DNA of 64,000 bases from Parelaphostrongylus tenuis (GCA_019055375.1 JAHQIW010007294.1:1-64000); one strand, 5' to 3'. Positions 45,591 through 57,710 are shown, counted from the stretch's first letter. Notes: generated by a model not told the origin, from the letters alone. Program-made: numbers and translations.

Positions 45591-46014
45591 ATGGGAAAAG
45601 AGAAAAGGAAGGAAAACCTATACAAGAAAGTTTTAACTTCTGCAGATGGAGAACTCGGTATCGTTCCCAACAACGTAGAACAAAAAGTTGTTTTTGAGGA
45701 GATATCGTCTAGTGATCAAAAAGAACACTTAGAAGGAAAAAATGATAAAATTACAAAATATCTACTCTACTTAGTTCTGAGAAGATGATTCAGCGGTAAA
45801 ATATTAGTCGAACCCAAACAAATAAAAGTATTAAGAAAGTCCGAGTTGAGAACAGTTAGAGCGGAAAAGACCAAAACATCCTACAACAAGTTCGTCAAGA
45901 AATTCGACATAGAGTGATGATAATACTCACAGGAGTTCAACTCATTGAAGAGAAAGATAAAAGCCAGAATAAAGAGTAGGAAAAAAATGAGGCGTGTACA
46001 GGGCAATGTTTAGA
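45591..46014 (+). pseudogene. Lysine-rich coding-like stretch with in-frame stops
   Basis: From ATG 45591 one frame gives GKEKRKENLYKKVLTSADG, VEQKVVFEEISSSDQKEHLE, a TGA at 45786, then in the same frame FSGKILVEPKQIKVLRKSE, TKTSYNKFVKKFDIE, three stops near 45915-45923, and NSLKRKIKARIKSRKKM to 46014. The persistence of one frame across stops suggests a decayed gene or element protein. The strong purine bias on this strand could alone create it. No family was recognised. Confidence 0.25.
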
Positions 46015-46160
46015 GGTGTATGGAGTACGTACATGGTGGCCGGCTGAATTCTTTGAAAAAGGATGGAGGACTTGGTTCCCCTAGAACGTGGAATCAAACC
46101 AGCGAATTTATGTGTTGCGCAAAAGCCCTAACCAACATGTCACATGAGCACATTTTACTC
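46015..46160 (-). repeat. tRNA-like SINE fragment
   Basis: The inverse has ATGTTGGTTAGGGCTTTTGC (A-box-like) and CGCTGGTTTGATTCCACG (B-box-like). The remainder is unassigned. Confidence 0.4.
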
Positions 46161-46554
46161 TCATTCGCTGAAACTCTATCATTTATCTCACCTTTTCGTG
46201 ATCATTACCAAAGAACGCAATCGTTAATCTTGATAGTTCAATAAATTCTGAGTAGATTGCTCAACACGTTTCTTTTCGCACGAAGTCAGAAAAGTCACGT
46301 GCGATTTGTTTTCGTTGAGTTCGTACTAAGAAGAAGAGACATGATTAGAATAATCGGTGTTTAGTTATAAAAAAGTAACACAGAATATGTGCGTAAGAAT
46401 TTATTTATCTTTGAATAACTCTAAAAGTATGGGCGTTTCATTACGAACGAAATACTGGGCGAAATGCGATGTATTTCAACTTGTTGATTTTGAAATCAGT
46501 GGAATGTTAAACTTTACCGGAACTGCGTTAAGAAGTCTCGGCAGTGTCAGGGTT

Positions 46555-46745
46555 TTCTATCATCCGACTTGCGAAGATTTATTACTCGGCTTAATTCTTT
46601 CATAGAAGACTATATCCTCAAGGGATCGGCTGAACCGAAGGACTGTGCTACCGAGGAGTACAGACAAGACGAAACAGGCGCCTATTTAGCACTTAGACCT
46701 TGACGGCTCAAACATGTCATATCTTTATCAGTGTAATGTGATAAA
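46555..46745 (+). repeat. Foldback family F6 fragment
   Basis: GATTTATTACTCGGCTTAAT, CCTCAAGGGATCGGCTGAAC, CGAAACAGGCGCC and CTCAAACATGTCATATC match 17460-17615 in order. Confidence 0.6.
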
Positions 46746-47222
46746 TAGGAAAGAAAAGGTCCAACAAAAGGAAAATGAAAGTGAGTTTTGGTGTTGAATT
46801 TGCAAAGAACTATTTCCTGCGTTTATTAGAATCATACTACTGCAATACTAGATGACGTGTAACCTCATCAACACAAACCATGACGATATAAGACCGTAGT
46901 CATAAATGACGTAACAATGCCTTGACGACAAAAGCTTCATGTATGGCGCCCGTCTTGACTGTACTCATGTGCGTTTTCGGAATGATTAACTAATAGTCAT
47001 AATAATCATAATGTTTAGTCATAATTCTAACGAAATACAAAAGCTTTCGTCTGACACTACTTACAGTTATGAGTACGAGTCATTCTGTTTTTCTTTCACT
47101 CATTCACAACTAAATTTTTTTACAAAAACCTGAAGGAATCGAAACAAATTATTACAAATTCAGACTGATCAACGCAACGAAGTCAACGACGTCTTTTATA
47201 TTTAACTTTTTTTTAATTCTAG

Positions 47223-47469
47223 ACAATTGCACGGAGAGTAGTAGTGATTCCGATTCTTACACAAACGGCTCTACTTTTCCAGGTAATGATTCCATCCCAT
47301 CTCAGGCCAATCAATTTGTCAACTTCATGAGTTTAAGAAATTGATACCAATCTTTCCTAGACCAGTTTCTTTGAATTCACGTGGATTCGCTCCAGATCGG
47401 TTATCACAGGATTCAAAGGAGTGCCGACTTGACCAGATTTCAACAGCATTCTTGAAGAAAATGAAATAG
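47223..47469 (+). CDS. Candidate 3' exon(s) of an unidentified gene
   Basis: After acceptor TTTTTTTTAATTCTAG (ends 47222) one frame reads NCTESSSDSDSYTNGSTFPG and, if not spliced at the GTAATG at 47283, on to NDSIPSQANQFVNFMSLRN and a stop. From about 47306 a second frame reads KKLIPIFPRPVSLNSRGFAP, DRLSQDSKECRLDQISTAFL and KKMK, then TAG at 47467-47469. AATAAA follows at 47607-47612. Neither a normal-length intron nor the available acceptors joins the two frames in phase, so either a 1-nt indel lies near 47335 or the exons belong to different splice forms. The first part is a Ser/Asp-rich, probably disordered segment. The gene is not recognised. Confidence 0.4.
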
Positions 47470-47606
47470 TGAATCCTTAAGCAGCCGGAGTCCACATTCA
47501 AGAAGCTAGGTGATCTTCATGGATAGTGGATACGAGGAAACGCATCAATGCAAGAGATGCTAGAATCCGGACAGTGTGGCACATGCGATGTCGGTCATAT
47601 CGGAAT

Positions 47607-47612
47607 AATAAA
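47607..47612 (+). terminator. Possible poly(A) signal
   Basis: AATAAA 138 nt after the stop of the candidate 3' exon. Confidence 0.35.
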
Positions 47613-47699
47613 ATTAGAACAATACAATAAGACTGGATGAGCATTGCCCACGACAATAGCACATCGCATCGTTGGTATATTATAGATGTGCGGTACATT

Positions 47700-48420
47700 T
47701 TATTGTATTACTCATTTCTAGAGAATATAACAGAACAAAAGCAGAATGAAATCAATGCATGACTTTGAAAACATATTAGAGTAGCGTTACATTTGTAAAC
47801 AGAAAAGTATACTTAACTTCAAAAAAGTAGGCAAAAAGAAGACAAAAAGTCGAATATGAGGTTTCTGATCAATTTGGAAGTTGAGTAAATCACACCGACC
47901 GTCGTGGTTACACTGAAACCACAAAGAACTGTGAAACATGAAAAACTACTGTAGAAGATGGCACTTTGGTCTATGGAAAGAGTATGGCAGGTCACAGAAA
48001 ACTATCATAGTTAGAATGAAAGCACAATCGTCCAGCGAAGCCTCATCGATGCTGACTTTCTGCTATATATTGTGTCAACAAATTAGCTTTACATATGCCT
48101 GAACAAAGATTCAACCACTTGATAAACTCTTCAGTCATCATGGACAATAATCAAATCAAATGCCTAGTATGTAACTGACTTCATTTTTTAGTCAAAGAAA
48201 GCAAACATCACTACTTTTCCCAGATCGCTTTGATGAGACGGTTACTAAGCAGTATACAAGATGTTTGCAATAGATATCCAAGAATACTGAGTAGTTATGC
48301 TAGCATCTTTACAAGCAATGCGCTTACTCTGCTGTACTTCTGCAATATAAGGCTTCGAAATGTGTTTGGTGTAATGAGCAAACATGAACATTAAGCCCCA
48401 TTACGCTGACAGTTACTAGA
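47700..48420. other. Intergenic, nothing identified
   Basis: No supported coding or repeat feature. Confidence 0.3.
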
Positions 48421-48449
48421 TTGGAGATTATGAATGAATTACTTTAGTT

Positions 48450-48605
48450 ACTGCTTTTTCGCAGTGTTTAGAAAACTCTATAGTATCCAAGAATGTTGAG
48501 TGATATGCAAAACTTATATCCTCATGTTCAACTCCCGCCTAAGGTTACCCAGTTTCGCATATCATTCAGTACTCTTGGACATGTAATTACAACATCGTAA
48601 TACTG
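48450..48605. mobile_element. Short tRNA-bearing inverted-repeat element
   Basis: TIRs of about 30 bp: ATCCAAGAATGTTGAGTGAT...GCAAAACT on the left and the inverse of TTTCGCATATCATTCAGTAC on the right. The interior has GTTCAACTCCCGCC, a B-box-like sequence. Same family as 27550-27765. Confidence 0.5.
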
Positions 48606-48689
48606 CTAAAAAAAATAAAATATTGAAAATCTCGCATATTAAACAGAGTTGCTTTCATCTGAGCGCTTTTAGCGGTGGTATGATGTTAT

Positions 48690-49190
48690 ATATACTCAAT
48701 GATGTAGTGTGATGCGCAAAACTTTGGCGTCAGGCGGGACTCGAACGAGCATTATATACTACCCGGGGCGCGTGTTCTAACCCGTCTTACCACTGACGCT
48801 CGCTTTACCACCACAACGCATCTACTGTGAGGAACCAACCGTCAAAGGTTTTGGCTTAGGTAGTCGATATCGACATTGAACCCAGTCATTGGTTATATGT
48901 ATCATCATGCCACCGCTAAGAGGGGCTATTGAAAATACTTTTGTTTTATCATTCAATACCCACTATCAGCGTGAGTGGGTTCAATGTCGATATCGGCTAC
49001 CTAAGCCAAAATGTTATCGGTTGGTCGCTGATAGGTAGATGGGTTATGGCGTAGAAATAGTGGTGGCAAAACGGACGTCAGTAGTGCTACGGGTGTAGAG
49101 TACGCGCACACGAATTGGGTGAAATGTAGGTGCGAGTCCTAACTGACGCAAAAGTTTTGCACATTCGCGCAACATCATCGGGTGTATATA
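48690..49190. mobile_element. Foldback element FB-D with a tRNA-like unit in each arm
   Basis: Arms 48690-48930 and 48960-49190 are inverted copies. Inner parts share TTGGCTTAGGTAG and CGATATCGACATTGAACCCA; outer parts share GCAAAACTTT-GCGTCAG. The left arm has a 73-nt tRNA-like unit on the minus strand (48727-48799) whose ends pair perfectly (GCGTCAG/CTGACGC) and whose B-box region is TCGTTCGAGTCCCGC. The right arm has the counterpart on the plus strand (about 49077-49150). The two units point outward. The arms are diverged enough to be old. No protein is encoded. Confidence 0.75.
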
Positions 49191-49194
49191 ATTC

Positions 49195-50250
49195 TCGTGG
49201 ATTATTCGTCAGAAAGTATTATTATAAAACTCAGTAGCTTCAAGATGAGTTCTCCTTTTTCTACTAAGAAAATCCCCTTTTTTTCTTTTTCCTTCTTTGT
49301 CCAATGTTTTCTTCTAACATTAAGATTCACCTATAGAAGCTATTCTTATAAACCACTTTCCAGTCTTACCAAGTATAGCCAACTTAGCCAAAACCTTGAG
49401 CAAAACTTTAAATTAGCGTTTATTTTCCTTCTTCTTAGTTGCTAGTTTAGTTCCTTAGAAAAATCAAAGTATTATGCTTTTTAGAATGAATTTCTTCAAG
49501 CAAAAAATAATTCTGTGCATTTGTCAACATATAAAATGTGCCTAGCCTGTTTATGAAATAAATTTTATTCATTGCTAACAAATTGCGCCTGTTTTCGACA
49601 TGAACAAAAACACTTGTAAGATAATGTTCCGGTATAGCAATAAATTTAACATATTGACGACCTACGAATAACAGTGGGGCTGGATAGCACATTGAACTCA
49701 GTATTCACTTGGTAATCAGTAATCACTTAAACGGGGCTAACTAATATCGTGAGAACGACGTTCTATTCTTCGGGTTCATAATTGGGGTGAGTGCTGGAAA
49801 AAACATTAGAGGCTCTATGAATGAATTCAAAAGAGGTGTAATTACCGTACCTATGGGCATTACAGTGTTCACACACTCCCCAATGCGTGAAGCTGCTCAT
49901 CCATTGCACCTAACTTTCGGGTCGTTATGAAGCTAAACAAATTTCATTTGAAAACTGGTTAGGTAGGGTTGAGGTAGCGCAACTAGATGTAACTTAGGAT
50001 TAACTCATATTTAGTTCGATTTTATCCGAGGTATGCACACCCTCTGTTCTGATAGGGTCACTAATTAGAGTAGGACATTGCTGATGATCCAAAATACTTA
50101 ATTAGTCAATAGGTGTACCGAAGTAATTGTACATGCTGTATAATTGTACATTAAATCACAATCGTCTTCTACGATGCTATAAATGTTGAGTGTTGTGCGA
50201 CCTTCAGACATTGATTAGTCGATTGAAGCCAAACACTATTCTTTTTCACT
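49195..50250. other. AT-rich region without identified gene
   Basis: Short frames only. Confidence 0.3.
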
Positions 50251-50261
50251 GAGAGAGTCTC

Positions 50262-50385
50262 TTTGCAGTTTCGAGGATAGCCTGGCTGTGGCGTCCCATG
50301 AGTCATTGTTGTTGACTGCCGGAGAGAGTTGTGTGGTGGAGCTTGGTTCCACGGGCGCCGCGACGAGCATCACAACCAACGTGTA
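50262..50385 (-). repeat. SINE family S4, head half
   Basis: TTTGCAGTTTCGAGGATAGC, GTTGTTGACTGCCGGAGAGA and the inverse head GCGACGAGCATCACAACCAA match 40735-40850. Confidence 0.6.
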
Positions 50386-50389
50386 TATA

Positions 50390-53300
50390 TATATATTACG
50401 AATTCAATTTTTTTCGCGAAATAATAAAATAAAGTGAGGAAGTTATTCGATGACTTTGATCGGAGGTTGAGTCAAAGATTAAGCGTTTAAAATGACATTT
50501 GACCTCACTACGTTTATACATCGGCATGTTTCGAAACCTATTCTTCATATCTCCACTAACGAACTACATTTTTCTCTTGATTTTCAATGCTCTAGAAAAT
50601 TCTTCGATAAAAGCACTGGAAAATGGTATGTCACTTATGTAGCTAATCAGTAAACGAAGAAATAAACACTCAGAAAAACTATTTGCAAAAACAAGCTACC
50701 AAATGAGAACAAATATACCCGTGATACTCGTAATACCCCGGCATTATAACGGTGAACTTTTACTCTTATTCAAAATCAAGTGTGTGTAAATTTCCATCTA
50801 GTACAGGAAGTAAAAAACCGGTTCCTGCTAAACACTTTCCTTTTTTGAATGACTTATCTGACTACAATCGTTGTATAATTACATATTTTTATCAACTACC
50901 ATTGCTTGGGAAAGTTAGGAGAAGGTAGTGAATGTTACATGAAAGCAGATCAATGGTTAGAAAAAGTTGAAACGCAAATAAGATTAGTGGTTCAGTGTTC
51001 TACCAGGTAAACGAAATCCTCTACTCTATATATTATATATTAAGGCACTTCTACGAGCCTGGAATGGAGACGAATGCATGGCGAATCTCATAGGATTAAT
51101 TAATGCAAAACACATTGCGCTCTATTTACATTCAACGGTTGTGTTTTCAAATCGCGAACGTAGCCATAATTTTGTTGATTTAGGTCTCACTAGAAAAAAT
51201 ACAAGCTCGCACTATTACTAAAGCCAGAGTTAATCTTTTCTTCACTCCTCTACTCTGCCTTTTCTAGTGAAAGTGTTGTTTGCCTATCTGTTATCAAATC
51301 AGCGTATCAACGACAGGAGCTCTTGTTCCGTCTGTTTTTTCTCCTAACAAAGAAAACATGTTTCTCATTGCCATTTGTTTTTAGTGCACAATATCTACAA
51401 GAGACTTGAAGAAGTGACCATGTCATTTTAACGCTGTCAACGGTCTCATTATCAGACATAAACGGCAAGCTAATAGTGATTTTCTGTTTTCAGAATGAAA
51501 GTGAAGCAAGCACAACAGATGGGAAACGAGTTCAATAGGTGATGAGCCGTGACTAAGAACGGTCAGCAACTGGCGATGGCCCGAACACGAATTTCCGATG
51601 TTGCAATTCGCCATAATTGTTGTCGACTAAGATGGTCTTCGCGGTTATTTCTCTTGTTTACGTTCATGAATTATTCATTGCGCGTGACAAGTTTGGCGCT
51701 CGTCTCGATTGGAAATTTCGACGACAACCAGATGGCTTGTGAAAGTAAATGGGGTTGCTCTGCTATATTTTATATCACTGACTTAGAAAGCTGATCGTAA
51801 TCCCTATCACACGAAGGAAATATCGAGAAAAAGCCAGAACTGAGAAAGCTTGAAAAGTAAGAATGGAGAAGAGAAAATATTAATATGTTGAGCAGCGATC
51901 TCATTCAGAAGTCGTGGAGCTTATTGCAGAATGATTATAATTTTTAGATGTCAGCTCTCATCTTCTCGTCGAAAATGAAAGAGCGCCGTATATGAAGATT
52001 GGCCAATGAATCTCTGAGACAGATCGCTCGTTCCAAATTTTACGAAAAGAGAAGTACTCTAGACTCTAGTTGGTGATAAAAGGATGCTGCTGACTCATTG
52101 AAGATGCCTGTATGATACCAATAACAGGCAGATCTAATCATAACTGTTTAAAAGTTGGCAGAAGAACATTAGTTAACCACCGGGAAGAGCTTCGGAACAC
52201 ACTAAACGGATTTTAGTTAAAAAAGAGCTCAATTAGTGGAGCGCACAGGCAGTGAACGAAGGTGATAGTTATTATGATCTAAGACCCCTTCAACAGCGTG
52301 TTCGTTCCTAAAGGAACCGTAACAAGCGATCAGGAGAGGAAGATTAAAATACAGTGCCCCTTACGAATCTGCATTAATTAAAGGTCAAGTTAATTTTTTG
52401 TTTTCGGATGATGCAATTATGCATTATAACTTTCTGAAATCTTGAATAATATCAAGGAATGAAGGAAAACCTGATCGATTAGCAAAGGATGTCACGTGCG
52501 TTCGGCTCCTTTCGTATTTTTCTAGAAGTGATACACACCTTGATACAAGGCCTATTTAGCTTAAAAAATGACGTCTGAAGGACCAGTATTGAAGAGACAG
52601 TAATTTTATCCTCTCTAACTCACATGAAACCAGTTGAAAAATGACTTATCACGAGGCACTTGTCGATTCAAACAGCGACAGATAAGGGAATGTCGTATGA
52701 CTGAATAAGCTACTGTAGTCATTCCTGGTTAGCCAGAATACCTCACTTCTGTCAGCACTAAGGGATGTGGCTCTTTTACGATTTTTTTGTTAAGTTCCTC
52801 TTTTTTAAACAACATGAACTCTATCACAATGAAAAACGCTGAACGTGGGACTATAAAATACTTGATTATCGACGTAGATTCGTACTTGTCGAACCTTGTG
52901 AGACAGCATGTTGAACACAATTAAGACAGCAATTGTGATGAACCTACTCAGCACAAATCTGACGCAACTCTCAAAGGATTTCACAGCAGAATTTCTTCCT
53001 GAAGGTTGCTATTTCCAGGAAGTAGTATCACAGTATTTTTATATTTAGAGACTCGTTCGTCATTATGTTGGATATAAAGGTACATCTTCTAACAACGCAT
53101 TACGTACACCTCCGCTGTCGTGACACTTCAGTGAGTTTAGCCTCATATAGTAGATTAGCTGAATGTAGTCCTTGGAAGTTGTGTTGCTTACTGGTTGAAA
53201 AAGAACTCATGCGTTGATCTGCGCAGATGCTTTAGTTGATAGGATGATAGTGGATAAGGAGACAGCAAGGTCAGATTTATGACGGCTTCACCACATCTCC

Positions 53301-53600
53301 GGAGAGCCCCTGAGCTGATATTTCAATAGAATATTTCGGATCGATGTGGCAATATATCAGTGGAGTTAATGGTGAAGGAGTTTTTTCTTTTTTTCATGGC
53401 CGTGGAGTTTCTGATTGTCGATCCGACGTCGGCTTTTTTCACTTAGTTGCTGATATCATAAGATGCACACGTCATAAATTGTGATGATCAACGCATTAGA
53501 GCAAAGATGAAAACACGCAGCTGTTTTTTTTTTCTTTGTTTTGTTCACTTGAAGTTTTATTATGATAATAAAGACAATAAGTATACTTAGCTAGCAAAAA
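50390..53600. other. AT-rich region without identified gene
   Basis: Short frames (e.g. 51549-51794 +, 82 codons) show no recognisable motif. A poly-T/pyrimidine stretch occurs near 53525. No repeat family recognised. Exons as small as those of LAMTOR2 could be missed here. Confidence 0.3.
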
Positions 53601-53619
53601 AGAGGAAAGGAGCAAAAAA

Positions 53620-53850
53620 GAAGACATTGGGAAATGTGGAGTGCTGTGTAAAAACATTTGCATCAGCCGGGATCAAACCCAGATCTCACTCTTTCCGGGA
53701 ACGTATGCTGACCGTTGCACCACCGACGCTCGTTTTGCACACCACTCTTTTTACGCTACAACGCGATATCTGTCAACAGTGGTGCGGGCAGCCACCATCG
53801 GCATTGAACCCACTAATATTGACAGATATTGGGTATCAATAATCAGTCGA
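53620..53850 (-). repeat. tRNA-bearing element, single arm
   Basis: The minus strand has a 70-nt tRNA-like unit (53660-53729): ends GCGTCGG/CTGATGC pair with two G-U, A box TGGTGCAACGGTCAGC, B box GGGTTTGATCCCGG. The downstream block CATCGGCATTGAACCCACTA matches the inner arm of FB-D. It could be mistaken for a tRNA gene. Confidence 0.6.
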
Positions 53851-54064
53851 CGTTCATCTGTTTGTTTATTCATTTACTCCACATTACTGGGTATAATAAA
53901 AGATCATACCACATCAAGAAGCGGTCGAATATATGAACTTCGACCGATTGTTAGGAAATGGTAAGATAAGGGAGATATACAAGACCAATATCATGGATAT
54001 AAACAAAGCATTTGCTATTTGGATTATTTATTTTAACTGCTTTTCGGCCTTTTCATGATGCTAC

Positions 54065-54205
54065 AGAGATGCATATTAGAGTACTGAGTGGTGTGTAAAA
54101 CATTCAGCTCGTAGCGGGAGTTTAACCCGCGATTCACCTATACGGGGACGCCGATGTAAATAAATTGAGGTCATGGCTTTGGTAGGGCTTAAGTTAAAAA
54201 CCAAA
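54065..54205 (-). repeat. tRNA-bearing element fragment
   Basis: GAGTACTGAGTGGTGTGTAA and GCGGGAGTTTAACCCGCG match the outer arm and inverse B-box position of the FB-D family. Confidence 0.45.
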
Positions 54206-54506
54206 GATCGTAACAAATCGAATCACCCGCCGAAATTTCACCATCCTTCAGAACGGAGGACGTAATGCCCTTTTGCGTTGCTTTATAGAGAATTTATGTG
54301 CGGCGGAAGCATTCGAACGGCTCACTTCACGAAAAAGCGATGAATTTTTGCCAAATTTATACCTTTCAAGAACTGTGCACGTCATAAATCTACTTCTTAA
54401 AACGGTTTTTTGCTTATTGATGGCATAAAAAACAATGCGTAATTTGAGATTTATTTATATTTCTTTATAGATGAATTGCTAGATATTTATGCTCCTATAT
54501 AATCAT

Positions 54507-54810
54507 GTGAGCGCATGTGGCGCGGTGGTTAGAGGTGCCTTGCGTCGCACACGAGGTCACTGGTTCGATCTTGCGCTCATGGCTCACCAAGCCATCCATC
54601 CCTCCGGGGTCGGTAAATTGGTACCAGACAGGTCTCAGACTTGTCTGGGAGGATAAGCAGCACTGACTCGGTTCAGCGGGAGGCCTCCGCGAGTCATTGT
54701 AAAGGCCAGATGTGCATTCAATCACCTCAAACGAAGTTAAAAATTGGAGTCGAATGCATGGCGCATCCCTCAGGAATTGATCAACGCCGAGAGCTTTATC
54801 CTTTATCCTT
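54507..54810 (+). repeat. tRNA-derived SINE family S1, full length with TSD
   Basis: 304 bp flanked by a perfect 9-bp duplication TATAATCAT (54498-54506 and 54811-54819). The head is tRNA-like: GAGCGCA pairs with TGCGCTC across 54510-54574, A box TGGCGCGGTGGTTAGAGG, B box TGGTTCGATCTTG. The body is unrelated to tRNA and the 3' end is a short repeat, CTTTATCCTTTATCCTT. Such elements are transcribed by Pol III and moved by a LINE partner; the RTE family here is a candidate but shares no clear tail. This is the reference copy for S1. Confidence 0.85.
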
Positions 54811-54829
54811 TATAATCATATTCTCCACA

Positions 54830-55680
54830 ATGCTTTACCGCCTAGCTTTTTGGTGAAGGGTTTTCCTGGTCAGTGAATCCTCAACATTTTGTTTACAGCC
54901 AAGAAGGCCAGGTAGGGGTCGGACCTTTAGTCATCCAAAACTCGAGCCTATGTTTTATTGGCATACACTTGATCACATCTCATCAACACGACCACATAGT
55001 TGTCCTTACACTCAAGTGAATCCATGTGTTGACCTGCGACTAAACAAACAGTCTCATTGATACATCAGCGGAATGATTAGATTGTCCAGATGCGTCATAC
55101 CATTTGGTTTAAATACTATCAATCACATGAAGACCTTTAATGCTTTTTTGATAGAAAAAATTTCATAGCACCTTCGCTGTACTCTTTCAAGCTCACACTT
55201 CCGAACTAATACTCTCATTATGCAAGAAGAAAATATGGGAGCCTAACGAAGCAAAACATTAAGTCACGATCAAAGTTCATGAGATAACAACACTTGCGAT
55301 GAAGAACGAAGTGGCATGAGTTAAATCACGAGTAAATACTCGGCCAATATAGTGATGGCGCCAGTTTGGTATGTAGAGTTCAACACTATTAAAACTTGTA
55401 CATTCATAATTGAGGGAACGATTTTGTTGGAAAAATTGATTTCGTGAATAAAGAGAAGGAGATGAAATAATTCACTTTAGTAATTGCAGCATATGTTCGA
55501 CTCCATTGAGTAAAACAGAGAGCAATTTTTCTGTTCATAAGCTAACATGAGGTTATTGCAAAATTGTACTGTGGTTAACATCAAGACGCTTTCGCTGTCT
55601 TTGAATCTGTCATAAGTCCACTTGGATACACACAGTGATTTTTCTAGAATTCTACAGCATTTTTGAACATCATATTTTAC
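54830..55680. other. Intergenic, nothing identified
   Basis: No supported coding or repeat feature. Confidence 0.3.
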
Positions 55681-55689
55681 TATAAAAAT

Positions 55690-56650
55690 CAGGCAATGCT
55701 GTTGTCAAATGTCTTTATTTTTACTATCTGAACGTATAAGTTAAAATCAGCATCAGGTAGGCTTTGTTCTCCGGCAGCATGAACATCGCCTTGCCCTCGA
55801 GAAGCGTATTGAATGGATCGCGACCACGACTTTGGACCATAAGTCGCCAAGCAAATCCTGCCAGATAGGTGTCGAGGAAAGTGCGGCTTGTCCAACACTG
55901 CCGCTTCTTGCGTCGTTTGGCTTAATCATGTGCTTTCGATAGTCTGAGTATGGGCACCGATCTCTGGGTTGACGAAGTGGTAGCGATGGTTGACGCGGAA
56001 ATGCTCATAGTCCTTGCCCTTTTGGATCTGAATCACACTGTACGCATTCCAACTGTCCGATATGATGGTCGTTCCGAAGGCGTGCGGCGATTTATGACCT
56101 TAAGAAGCGTCTGAGCCGGACGATCAGGAACCTTCTCAGAGAACACCTCTCCGCTTTTCTGCACACTTCACAAAACACCCACTGCTGAGGAAGAACACGG
56201 CCGACGTGCTTCTTGTGCCTAGAGAACAAGGTCTCGTCAATTTTCACAGTCAGCCCTTTGCAACCGACGTCGACCGATCAGTGTTTGATGACGTTATCCG
56301 CGCAAATGTCTCTCATGAAGTTGGACCAATCGACCACGGTCTGTGTGGCGATGTCCACTGAGGTGTGGCAGAGCTCAACGGCACTCTTTTCGTATGTCCA
56401 CAAATAGAGGAAGGTGACCGCCACGCGGAACGTCATTTTAGAGTTTTGAAAGAATGTACCCATCCAGAGTCCCTTGTTCGTGCGACATTTGACCTTGTTG
56501 CATAGCCAACGAGGATTCTCTCCGAGGCTTACGTTCATCTCGTGGCCATTGGCACAAATTCTCGAATGCTGTAGGATTCTAGAAAATATCCGTGATCTGA
56601 TCCGACCACATATCTTACATTGAGTTGAGTTCAATAGATTGTACAATGCT
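55690..56650 (-). pseudogene. Merlin/ISXO2-like DNA transposase, disrupted
   Basis: From about 56646 the minus strand encodes an N-terminal Cys cluster (CKICGR...CANGHE), GLWMGTFFQNSKMTF, a helical block FLYLWTYEKSAVELCHTSVD and TVVDWSNFMRDIC. Across a stop and frameshifts come GLTVKIDETLFSRHKK (first Asp), [26 protein letters not shown] (second Asp), [13 protein letters not shown] and HTQTIEST (Glu), after which the conserved Trp codon is TGA. This order is that of the ISXO2-like (Merlin, IS1595-related) transposases common in nematode genomes. At least one stop near 56275 and frameshifts near 56100 and beyond make it inactive. TIRs were not located. Confidence 0.78.
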
Positions 56651-57710
56651 TGAATGAAGAGTAGCCTAAGCCGGCAGTGTGCCTTTATGAATGTTGATGC
56701 TGAAAATGCATAGTCATAGTGAGGTCAAATAAAAGCCGGCTTTCTGAATTAGTGCTTAGTTGTTCAAGCTTATGTGGGACGAATTGTCTTCACAAAAGCG
56801 ATCTGTCACCAACGGCCAATCAGCCGAGAAATACCATTCACAAGAAGGTTTTGAAAAGTGAGATATTACATTCAATTAAAGTTCCAGTGTATTAGATTCG
56901 ACTCGATGCAATTATAACGATATAATGAGAAACAACTTTTCTGGACATTGCACATCACCATTGCGGCTCTGATCAAGGCGACGGTGCCAAACGTTAGCCA
57001 CTTCGAACAATTCTATTGGATTATGCGTGACGGTGGCCATTTCCTTTTGACAAGCCGTTGAACGACGTGTCATTGAAGAGTGAGTGAAGTATGCAGAGAA
57101 TCATTAAATGTTAACATTTAATGAAGTTTTTTATTTTGAACAAGCTAAGATACGATCTTCTCTTTTCAGTTTTGATATACTCTCGTCCTATTGAATATTC
57201 TAAAGAAACTGTAACGACTGTAGCGGATGGAAAACAAAAACTGCCAGGTCGTCAACGACGCAAAAGCATCTCTACGACTTTTCCCAAGTTGCTCTCTCTA
57301 GGCCGTTCACTTTTCCCAAAAGCAACACTCTGTCACCGCAAAATCACTTTCACTGGCACGGAGCTCTGAAAAGGCTTTTTTGTACGAGTATCTAGTTCAA
57401 AACCTATGCTCTACAAGCTATAGAAAGACAATGAAAAGTTTGGTGAAAACGCTGTCCGGCGAAAACGGCACTGAATAGCGTGCCCATGTTTGATTATAAG
57501 CATTATCCGAAACGAGCAGACACACGTGTACACAGAAAGGTGCATGTCGCTTCGAATGGTTTAAGAGCCTCATGGGATCGAATGAGCGCAAAAAAATTTT
57601 GACTAGTCATGTTGAGAGTAAATAGAATTTGGCTGACCTACATAATGAACTGTAGCAATTTACCAATGTTTCAAGACCTGGATTTTCTCCCCACGTAGGC
57701 TACTACTAGG

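Noticed and set aside
48727..48799. Functional tRNA gene
   Set aside because: The acceptor-type stem pairs, but D and anticodon arms are poor and the unit is a repeat within an inverted arm, so it is treated as tRNA-like element sequence. The same applies to 53660-53729 and 60200-60264.
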